A DNA stretch of 64,000 bases from contig NZ_JAHWGT010000018.1 in the NCBI RefSeq assembly GCF_020873895.1, positions 62,001-126,000 of the forward strand, written 5' to 3'. The notes under the pieces are model-generated. The model did no database searches. It was not told the origin of the DNA and saw only the letters and a program-made list of their open reading frames with translations. This document shows, piece after piece, positions 8,137-16,000 of this stretch. The translations under genes and the position numbers were made by a program. The stretch is from Streptomyces sp. DH12. GTDB taxonomy: Bacteria; Actinomycetota; Actinomycetes; Streptomycetales; Streptomycetaceae. How positions within the stretch are numbered: position 1 is the stretch's first letter; the number at the start of each line of letters is the position of its first letter.

Positions 8137-8825
8137 CCGCCGTCCTCTTCGACCTCGACGGCACCCTCGTCGACAGCGAGCCGAACTACTTCGAGGCCGG
8201 GCGCAGGACCCTGGCCGGGTACGGCGCGACGGGCTTCGACTGGGAGCGCCACACCGACTTCATCGGCATCGGGACGCGCGAGACGCTGGAGGCCCTGCGG
8301 GCCGAGTACGCGATCGACGCGCCGCTGGAAGAGCTCCTCGCCGCCAAGAACGGCCACTACCTGGAGCTGGCGCGGGCGGGGACCCCGGTCTTCGCGGGGA
8401 TGCGGCGGTTCGTGGAGCGGCTGCACGCCGAGGGAGTGCCCATGGCGGTCGCGTCCGGCTCCTCCCGGGCGACGATCGGGGCGGTGCTGGCCGGGACGGG
8501 CCTGGCCGGGTACTTCCCCGTCCTGGTCTCGGCCGAGGAGGTCCCGCGCGGCAAGCCGGAACCCGACGTCTTCCTGGAGGCCGCCCGCCGGCTGGGCAGC
8601 GCCCCGGCCGACTGCGTCGTCGTGGAGGACGCCCCGCCGGGCGCGGCCGCGGCGCACGCGGCGGGGATGCGGTGCGTCGCCGTGCCGTACGTACCGGCGA
8701 CCGCCGAGGACCCGGCGTTCCTGCGGGCGGGCCTGGTGTTCCCGGACGGCCAGGACACCTTCGACCCGGAGGTGGCGTACGCCTACGTCACGGGGCGCGG
8801 GGGTCGCCGGCTGCCGGGGGCGTAG
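8133..8825 (+). CDS. HAD-superfamily phosphatase/phosphomutase (subfamily IA)
   Basis: A 230-residue haloacid dehalogenase-like hydrolase. Motif I FDLDGTLVDSE places the nucleophile at Asp7 and the acid/base at Asp9. Motif II is the serine in VASGSSRATI, the motif III lysine is in RGKPEPDVFLEAA, and motif IV is VVEDAPPG. A helical cap lies between motifs I and II, as in phosphoglycolate phosphatases and beta-phosphoglucomutases. GTG at 8133 overlaps the Lrp stop (GTGA). The precise substrate is unknown. Confidence 0.9.
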   Translation: MTAVLFDLDGTLVDSEPNYFEAGRRTLAGYGATGFDWERHTDFIGIGTRETLEALRAEYAIDAPLEELLAAKNGHYLELARAGTPVFAGMRRFVERLHAEGVPMAVASGSSRATIGAVLAGTGLAGYFPVLVSAEEVPRGKPEPDVFLEAARRLGSAPADCVVVEDAPPGAAAAHAAGMRCVAVPYVPATAEDPAFLRAGLVFPDGQDTFDPEVAYAYVTGRGGRRLPGA

Positions 8826-9570
8826 GGGCGGGGCGGAGGGCTGCCGGCGGACGTCTGCGCCGAGGCCCGCAGGTCGACCCGGGGCCCCGCGGGCCGACCC
8901 GATCGCCCCGCCTGCCCGCCGTCTCCGGAGCCGGCAGGCAGGACCGGATCGGTGTCCACGCCGTCCCCGTAGGCGGCGGCCGAGCGCAGCGCCTCCCGGC
9001 ATCCCCGCCCTCCTGCCCTGAGGTCCGACGGGAACCGCTCCGGCATATGCCTGAGGCCCGGGAGGCGTACGACCGTACCCGGTCTCCCGCCCGGGGCCCG
9101 CTGAAGAAGGGCTGGTCGCCGTCGTCGGTCTTTCGCGGCCTGCCGCCACTGAAGCTCTTGCACGGCGTTCGCACGGGCTCGTCCGCTCCCTCGCCGCGTC
9201 ATCCGGTTCCGGCCCCGCGGTACTGCCCCGCGGGGCCGGAACCCGTCACAAGGCCGCACGGGACCGGCCCGACCGTTGCCGTGGCCCGCCAGGAGGTCGC
9301 GCGAGCCGGCGGCATGAGCCGGTCGTGGGGACCGCTTTCGTCGCGTGTGTGCGTGCAGAGCAGGAACACGCAGAAGCGGGGTGATCACCGTGATGGTACT
9401 TTCGCCGAACCGCCGGTCCAGTAGTTCCACATCGGGGGCGGTGTGGGGCCGGGACCTGTCGATACGCGCTTCGATGTCGGTCACTGCTTCCACGTAGCGC
9501 AGCGTCTGAGCAACTCCCTTACGCCTATGGCGCATTGTCCCGCCACACACGAACCGGCCGGCTGGGACCC
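8826..9570. other. Non-coding stretch with long hairpin, no assignable gene
   Basis: About 745 bp between the HAD gene and the inverted-repeat element. Frames on both strands stay open through composition but none gives a recognisable domain. One minus-strand segment at about 9330-9537 starts with ATG (MRHRRKGVAQTLRYVEA) and has plausible residue composition; I do not recognise it. The region also holds the hairpin at 9205-9243. Confidence 0.4.
9205..9243. terminator. Long GC-rich hairpin, 16-bp perfect stem and 7-base loop
   Basis: GGTTCCGGCCCCGCGG (9205-9220) pairs exactly with 9228-9243 around loop TACTGCC. It has no U-tract but the stem is very stable. It lies between genes that point toward each other (HAD on plus, Trm112 operon on minus), so a bidirectional terminator is the simplest reading. 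Confidence 0.45.
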
Positions 9571-9742
9571 AGGTCCTGTCCGGAAAGGAGCGCCGTCTGC
9601 CCGGAGGGCAGGGGCCGCGGCGTCCGGTGCGTGCGATCGCGAGGCGCCGGGGTGCCCTCGTGGCGGAGTCGGGCACCCCGGCAACGCGGCGAGCGTGCGT
9701 GCCGGGCGCCGCGGCCCAGGCGGGAATTTCCGGACAGGACCT
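9571..9742. mobile_element. 172-bp MITE-like element with 16-bp perfect terminal inverted repeats
   Basis: AGGTCCTGTCCGGAAA at 9571-9586 is repeated exactly in inverse orientation at 9727-9742. The interior (about 140 bp) encodes nothing credible. The right end runs into CTAG, whose TAG is the stop codon of the Trm112-like gene. No target duplication is evident. The size and perfect ends suggest a non-autonomous miniature element mobilised by an IS transposase elsewhere, or an internally deleted IS. Confidence 0.55.
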
Positions 9743-9968
9743 AGGCGCGGTCCCGGTCGGCGGACTCGTTCTGTCCCTCCTCGGCGGCAGGTTCCTCCTC
9801 GGCGTCCGGCACTCCGGAGGAAGGGAGCAGCTGCGGAATGCCGTCGACGATCGGATAGCGGCGGCGTAGGCGCGGGTTGTAGAGAGCGCCCCCGATCTCG
9901 TCGAGGATGAGCGGCCCCTTGTCGAGCGGGCAGGCGAGGATCTTCAGCAGCGGGTTGTCAGGCTTCAT
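9741..9968 (-). CDS. Trm112/YcaR-like small protein
   Basis: A 75-residue protein with the family pattern LLKILACPLDKGPL followed by RRRYPIVDGIPQLLP. Family members are small zinc-binding or zinc-less partners that stabilise methyltransferases. Only one of the four usual cysteines remains. ATG at 9968 follows GAAGGAG and overlaps the end of the preceding transporter gene by 11 bp, making this the last gene of the envelope operon. The operon encodes two methyltransferases, so a partner role is possible. The stop codon lies inside the end of the MITE-like element, so the C-terminal acidic tail may have been altered by insertion. Confidence 0.75.
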   Translation of the reverse strand: MKPDNPLLKILACPLDKGPLILDEIGGALYNPRLRRRYPIVDGIPQLLPSSGVPDAEEEPAAEEGQNESADRDRA

Positions 9969-10869
9969 GGCCGGGCTCCTTCGGAAGGGGGGTTTCCGCG
10001 TCATGGCGCGGCAGGGTGAGCAGGACCGACAGGGCGAGCACCGTTCCGCCGAGACGCAGTAAGAGCCGGAACAGGTCGTCGGGCAGCGGCTCGTCGAACG
10101 CGATCGTGCCGCTCACGATGGTGAACACGCAGGTCACCGTCGAGCACACCGGGACGATCAGTGAGGCCCGGCAACGCTGGAGCGCGGTCTGCGACAGCAC
10201 CAGTCCGCTGACTCCTGTGACCAGGAGGAGGTACGGGTACGGGGAGGCGAGCAGGGCGGGCACGGAGCCCAGGAGGTCCGAGGTGTCCAGACGGCCGGAG
10301 ACGCCCTTGATGGCGAGCGAGCTGACGCCGTAGATCAGACCGATCGCGACCGCGTAGGCCACTCCTGTGGTCGGCTGCCGATGGCGACGGCGGGCGCGCC
10401 GCTCCGCGGCCGAGTAGAGCAGCAGCCCGGCCGCGAGGGTCGGCACGCACAGTGCCAGCAGTATGCCCGTGGGCGCGCTGCGGCTGATCTCCTCGCTGGT
10501 GCCGTACAGGGAGGCCACCACCATCACCAGCGCCAGGCCGATGACGGCCACCGCGCGTCGCTCACGGCCGGAGGGGCGCTCACCCAGCACCGCCGACGAG
10601 AGCACCAGCAGGAGGACGAGGCCGGACAGGAACAGGCCTTGGGCGGCGGCGATCGGCAGGGTGCGGTAGACGGCCAGCTGCGCGGCGAACCCCAGGGCCA
10701 GCGCCAGGGCCCCGCAGATCCACAGGGGCCTGCGGGCCAGCAGAATCAGGGTCCGGCCCGGCTGTGCGGCACTGAGCGGCGGCATGCCGGCCAGCGCACG
10801 CTTCTCCAGGACGAAGCCGGTGCTGTACAGGACGTTCGCCACCAGCGCGGCGGTCACACCCCACACCAC
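9958..10869 (-). CDS. DMT-superfamily-like multi-pass membrane transporter
   Basis: A 303-residue protein with about ten hydrophobic helices. It resembles EamA/DMT transporters: N-terminal VTAALVANVLYSTGFVLEKRAL, paired helices, and a second half beginning near GVAYAVAIGLIYGVSSLAIKG. Start is GTG at 10869 or the adjacent GTG at 10866; both leave only a few bases after the upstream methyltransferase stop. It is embedded in an operon for glycan assembly, so a role as a flippase or precursor transporter is attractive but is inference from context. It ends inside the Trm112-like gene start. Confidence 0.8.
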   Translation of the reverse strand: MVWGVTAALVANVLYSTGFVLEKRALAGMPPLSAAQPGRTLILLARRPLWICGALALALGFAAQLAVYRTLPIAAAQGLFLSGLVLLLVLSSAVLGERPSGRERRAVAVIGLALVMVVASLYGTSEEISRSAPTGILLALCVPTLAAGLLLYSAAERRARRRHRQPTTGVAYAVAIGLIYGVSSLAIKGVSGRLDTSDLLGSVPALLASPYPYLLLVTGVSGLVLSQTALQRCRASLIVPVCSTVTCVFTIVSGTIAFDEPLPDDLFRLLLRLGGTVLALSVLLTLPRHDAETPLPKEPGHEA

Positions 10870-10872
10870 GGG

Positions 10873-11667
10873 TTACACCTTTCGCGCATGCACGAGGAGG
10901 AGGGAGGCGAGGGAAGGCAGCCCACAGGCCAGGCGGTCCAGCGGGCGGAGCGGGCGCGGCACTCCGTGGAACGGCGCGCCGGCGACCGCAACCACCTCGA
11001 ACCCGGACGCCGCCACGAACTCGCGCAACGCGCGTGCCGTGTACAGCCTCAGATGGCCCACCACCTCCCTGCCCGGTCTGCCGTGGATGCGGCGCAGACT
11101 CACCTCGGAGAACACGGGCTGGACTCCGGCGAGCAGCAGGGCGCGGTTGTACCAGGCGGCGAGGTTCGGCGTCGAGAGCATCAGATGCCCACCGGGTCGC
11201 AGCACCCTGCGCAGTTCGTCGAGGGCACTGTCGGGGTCCACGAGGTGCTCGACGACCTCGCTGAACAACACGGCGTCGGCGCTGCCGGACGCGAACGGCA
11301 GCCCGTCACCGGTCAGTTCGCCGCGGACGACCTCGCTCAGGCACGGCGCCGCCCGGCGCAGCGCGTCCTGCGACCAGTCGATCCCCACGATGCGGTGCCC
11401 GTCCAGGACGCGGGCGGCGGTCGCGCCCGCCGAGCCGTCCCCGCAGCCGACGTCGAGCACGGTCGCGGCCGGGCGGCCGGGCCCGACGGGGCCGAGTGCG
11501 TCGGCCAGCATCCGGGCCTGGCGCAGCGTACGGGCTTCCCCGGAGGCGACGGGAACGGTGGGGTTCTCGTAGAAGTCCCGCAGCCCCGGAACCGGCCGGC
11601 TCGGCGAGGTCACCGCAGCCTCGGGTGACTTCCGGGTTTCTGTGGAGCCGCTGGCGGAGAGGGTCAT
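10873..11667 (-). CDS. Class I SAM-dependent methyltransferase
   Basis: 264 residues. Motif I is VLDVGCGDGSAG (about 70-81), the acidic ribose-binding residue is in IVGIDWSQDAL, then DAVLFSEVVEHLVDPDSAL and LRPGGHLMLSTPN (motif III region). This pattern matches the Methyltransf_11/UbiE-like class. The ATG overlaps the preceding acyltransferase stop (ATGA at 11664-11667). Methyltransferases of this type in glycan loci usually O-methylate sugars or modify lipid carriers. The substrate here is unknown. Confidence 0.92.
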   Translation of the reverse strand: MTLSASGSTETRKSPEAAVTSPSRPVPGLRDFYENPTVPVASGEARTLRQARMLADALGPVGPGRPAATVLDVGCGDGSAGATAARVLDGHRIVGIDWSQDALRRAAPCLSEVVRGELTGDGLPFASGSADAVLFSEVVEHLVDPDSALDELRRVLRPGGHLMLSTPNLAAWYNRALLLAGVQPVFSEVSLRRIHGRPGREVVGHLRLYTARALREFVAASGFEVVAVAGAPFHGVPRPLRPLDRLACGLPSLASLLLVHARKV

Positions 11668-13097
11668 GACGGCCTCGTGTGGTTGTCCTGGGTGGAAGGG
11701 ACATGCGCTCCGGACGGGGTGGGAGACGTCGTCGAGAGCGACTCCTCGAACAGGCCCACCAAATCCGCCCCGGCCGCGTCACCGAGCAGCGCCCGCGACC
11801 AGCGCAGCGTCACATGCAGCCGCCCGCCGGTGGAAGCCGCCGCCAGGCTCAGCCCGCGCGGCATCCGCGCCGGTGCGGAGAACCACACGGCCGTCGCGCG
11901 GCCGGCGTCACCGAAGTCCAGCGCGTACGGCACGCGTCCGATGTTGGTGACCAGTGCCGTCGACGTCCAGGGCGCCGCCGCCCGCCGTGCGCCACGGGTG
12001 AGCACGCCCCGGACGCCGACGGGGAGCAGCGGTGCGGTCAGCAGACTAGCCCCGGCGCCCATGGGGGCGCCCTGGGCCGACTTCAGCGCGCGGGTGCGGC
12101 GAGCGGTGGTGCGCAGCAACCGGGCAACGGCTGCCGGGTCCGGCCGCTCACCGAGCAGCAGGTCCGTGTCGCGCGGGTCCTCGGAGGTCATGGCCACCTC
12201 GACGAGCCGGGTTCCGTTACCCATCGGCATCTCCGTGCCGCGCGGCCGGTCGTCGACGGGCATCGTGATCCGTACCGGACCGGCCGGCCGGCCCTGCAAG
12301 ACGTTCCAGCGGCCCACCATCAGGGTTGCGGCGACCAGCAGTTGGTCGTTGACGGTCCAGGGCGGGAGGCCACCGGCCCCCGCCGAACGCCGCGGAACGG
12401 GCAGATCCGCCTGCAACATGCCGTTGCCCACGGCGCGGGCGCGTACCGGCTCGGGGCGGGAGTCCGGCGCGACGCGTACGGGGCGCGCACGGACGGCGCG
12501 GCCGGTCCCGCTCTGAGCCGGACCCGAGCGCGCCGGCCGGACCCGCCCGGTGACCGGGAGTGCGTCCGCGCCGCCGTACTGTTCGGCGGTCGTGGCGAGC
12601 ACCCGCAGCCCCGACGGCGCGTCGAGAGCCGTGTGATGCATCGTCAGCAGCAGCACGGTCCCGGCCTCGGTCCCGGATGCCCCGCCCGCCGACACCTCGA
12701 CGACTTCCAGGCGCATCGGCGGCGACAGGGTGAGCGGCGGGCATGCGCTCAGCGCGCGGGCGCGAATCCTGGCCAAAGCGTCGGGGCCCCGCCCGGCGAA
12801 GCTCACCGGGTCCCCGTCCGGTTCGACGGTCAGCTCCCACGCGAAGGACCGCCGGAGTCGCCGGCCGGGCACTTCCCGCATCAGCACCCTGGGGTGCGTC
12901 AGGAGCGCCCGCCGGAAGGCGGCCCGCAGCCGTGCCGGGTCCACCCGTCCGGGCAGGTGGACCTCGATGTGCACGCTCTCCGGTTCGTCGTCGCTGAGGC
13001 AGTGCCGCGACACCTCGTCGACGGTCGGAAAGGGAATCCGGACCCTGGCGGGAGGGATCGCGGTCCCCCTCCCGGCGGCGGTCCACGGCGCGTTCAC
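11664..13097 (-). CDS. Condensation-domain-like acyltransferase
   Basis: 477 residues of the CoA-dependent/condensation (C-domain, Pap/WS-DGAT-like) acyltransferase superfamily. The HHxxxD active-site motif is present as HHTALD at 154-159. A proline/arginine-rich linker occupies about 185-235 and the second lobe begins near PWTVNDQLLVAATLMVGRWN. It stands alone without carrier or adenylation domains. In mycobacteria such stand-alone enzymes acylate glycolipids (for example PapA proteins). Here it sits between a membrane arabinosyltransferase-like gene and a methyltransferase with four-base overlaps on both sides, suggesting acylation of the same glycan. Confidence 0.82.
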   Translation of the reverse strand: MNAPWTAAGRGTAIPPARVRIPFPTVDEVSRHCLSDDEPESVHIEVHLPGRVDPARLRAAFRRALLTHPRVLMREVPGRRLRRSFAWELTVEPDGDPVSFAGRGPDALARIRARALSACPPLTLSPPMRLEVVEVSAGGASGTEAGTVLLLTMHHTALDAPSGLRVLATTAEQYGGADALPVTGRVRPARSGPAQSGTGRAVRARPVRVAPDSRPEPVRARAVGNGMLQADLPVPRRSAGAGGLPPWTVNDQLLVAATLMVGRWNVLQGRPAGPVRITMPVDDRPRGTEMPMGNGTRLVEVAMTSEDPRDTDLLLGERPDPAAVARLLRTTARRTRALKSAQGAPMGAGASLLTAPLLPVGVRGVLTRGARRAAAPWTSTALVTNIGRVPYALDFGDAGRATAVWFSAPARMPRGLSLAAASTGGRLHVTLRWSRALLGDAAGADLVGLFEESLSTTSPTPSGAHVPSTQDNHTRPS

Positions 13098-16000
13098 GAG
13101 GGGCCACCGCCTTCCGGTCGCCGAAGGGGCGGCGCGGGCCGGTGCCCGCCGCCGGCGCTTCGCGGGCCGGCGATGACCACCGGTCCGGTCTGCGGCGCGG
13201 CGGAATCGTCGTCGTCTCCGTGCCCGTCGTCATGTCCTCGCCCGTCGTCATGCCCACGCCTGGCGGCCACGGACGCCGGCCCGACCGCCGTCACCAGCGC
13301 GGCGGACAGGGCCACCAACGCGAGCACCTGCGCCAAGGCGCTGAACGAGCCAGCCCCACTGGCGACCGGCTCTCCGGCGCCGAAGGCCGCGACAAGGCCC
13401 GCCCCGGCCATCGCCGCCGCCGCGGTCGGCACCAGCACGGTCGGCCGGAGCCGTGCCGCCACGGCGAGTACGGGTACGACCAGGGCCAGGGGCCCCGCCG
13501 CCACCGCGACGACCGCGGTCAGCGCCAGCGTTCCGAGCAGCATCCCCGGTGGGGACGGTTCGGGCAGCTCCTCGCCCGTCCCACCGTAGTGGCGCCGACG
13601 GCCCACCAAGGCCAGGGCGACCAGGGCGAGGAGCGCGAACGCACCGCCGACCAGGGCTGTCCGGTACGGCCCCGAGGGCTCGAAATCCATGGTCACCGTG
13701 CCGGACGCCCCGGCCGGGATCACCCACGCCTGCTGCCAGCCGTCGAGGCGTACCGGCTTCAGCTCCGTGCCGTTCAGAGTGGCCTTCCAGCCGTCGTTGG
13801 CGTTCTCGTAGGTCCGCAGGTACGTGGCCTCGCCGGAGCCGGCCGACACCGACACGGCCCGGCTGTCGTCGTTCCACCGGGTCACGGTGGCCTCGCGACC
13901 CGCTGCTCCGGCCAGTTCCGCGGGAGTGCCTCGGGTCAGCGTGACGTCGGTGACCGCCAGCGGGCCCGCGTCACCCGCCTCCACCTCGTGATCGCCGGGC
14001 GGAAGTTCCAGGGTGCCGTCCTTCTCCTCCCCCGCGCAGAGGGCGACGGTGACGGGGCGCCGTTCGGTGAGGTCCCGGACGAGTCCGGAGGCCTTCGTCT
14101 TGTGCAGGACACCGCCCACAGCGAGGTCCGGCCCCTGGCCGCACGGCAGCGAAAAGCGCGCGGACGGCTTCGGGCGCGGCACCCGCAGGTCGGCGAGTGC
14201 GGGAACGTGCACCTCGCTCAGCCCGACCGGCAGCTGCAACTGCGCGTTCGCCACCGGGTTGTGGAGGGTGAGCGGGGCGACCCTGCTGATGGTGATGTCC
14301 AGCCGGTTCGTCTCGATCGCCGGGAAGCGGACCCGTCCGTTCTCGTCCACGTCGGCCACCGCGGCGCCGTGCGGCGAGCTGATCATCACCTGCTCGGGCC
14401 GGGTGGACACCCCGCCCGCCGGCGCGAGGATGACCTCGTCGATCTTCCTCTTCATGGGCCAGTTCAAGTGGACGACGGGTCGGTCACCCGCGATCCACGC
14501 GGTCGTCAGGTCACCGTCCACCAGGTTGCGGGCGCCGAGTTGTGCGCCGTTGGGGCTGATGGAGTCGACCTTGGCCGTCACCCGGTTCTCCGATCCGGGG
14601 GCGGAACGGTCGAGCAGTTCGTCCAGCGCCGCTCCGGGCACGGCGACGGCTCGCGCCGACACCTCGTACTCGCCCGGTTCCCCGGTGCTGAACCGCCGGT
14701 GCAGTCCCACCTCGGCCGATACGGGCGACAGGCCGCCGGCGTCGGTGCCGCGGTGCAGGGAGTACACGCTCGCCGCCGCGTCGGTGCGCTCGGCGTCGGC
14801 AGGCAGCGCCAGCATGCGCGTCACCTGCACGTCCGGGATCGACACCTCCGAGAATCCGACCCCGGAGAGACCCGGGCGCGCCTGCTGCGCGCCGACGATG
14901 GTGATCTTCATCCAGGAGGCCTCGCCGGCAGGAGCCTTGACGGCCTGCGGCAGGCCGTTCGTCCGGAGGGGACTGTCGGCCGAACCACGGTCGGTCTCGA
15001 TCCGCACCCGCGTGGGCGCCGCGCGCATCGAGTCGCCCGGCAGGGGCGTGAGTCGGATGGAGGCCGGGACGGCGGTCGGCCGGGAGAACTCCACCCTGAG
15101 CCACTGTCCGGCCGGCTCGCCCGGACTGCCCTCGGCCCACGCGGTGTCCGGGTTGCCGTCGAAGGCGTTCACCGGGTCGTACTGCGGCAGGTGGAACAGC
15201 CAGTTGCCACTGCTGGAGGCCGTCACGGTCTTGGCGCCCCGCAGCACCGCCGTCGTCTGGTGATCGGTGCCCTCAGACGGCAGGATCTGCTTGGGCTTCT
15301 CACCCGGGTTCTGCAGGCTGCCGGAGTGGTTGCGCTCGTTCGCGGTGTACGTGTACGAGGTGTTGTTGTTGACCAGACCGAACCGGGTGTCGGCTCGACG
15401 CAGCCCGTCCGCGACCGCCTTCAGCGGTGCGACGAGGCCCTCGGGAAGCCTGTCCCCGGCCAGTACGGCCGGCCGCTCGGTCATCGAGGGATCGGCGGAC
15501 AGCCGGAGCAGCGCCTCGGGTCCGCCGCTGACCACGGCCGTGTCGGCCACGGCCGAGAGGCCGACCCTGTCGGGCCGCGCGTCGCGGTCCTGTGGCTGAT
15601 AGATCTCCACGGCCTGGAGCCGCGGGTAGAGCCCCTGCACCTGGAGCGGGGTGTCGGCGGCGATGCGTCCGCCGGTCACCAGCGGGCCGAACCCGGTGAC
15701 CTTGCGGTAGCCGGACGACTCCAGGGTCCGCTTCACCGTCTGCGGCGGGACGTAGCCGATCTGGTCGGGGTCGAGATCGTTGCGGACGACCACCTCGTGC
15801 ATGCCGGCCCGTGCCAGGTACGCCTGGAGGCCCGGAACCTCGGAGCCCGACAGCAGCGCCTGCTCGACGGCGTCCGTCATGCGGCGTGCGCCGGGAGTAC
15901 CGAAGGGGACGAAGTCACGCTGCGCCCAGGGTGTCTCGGCCAGCACGTCGAAGGGCTGGTCGATGGGGGATCCCCAGGTGTGGATGCCGTGCGCCGTCGC

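Noticed and set aside
8783-9676. 297-codon minus frame as a transposase next to the MITE-like element
   Set aside because: No DDE or other transposase motif is visible, and most of the translation is Arg/Pro-rich shadow sequence.
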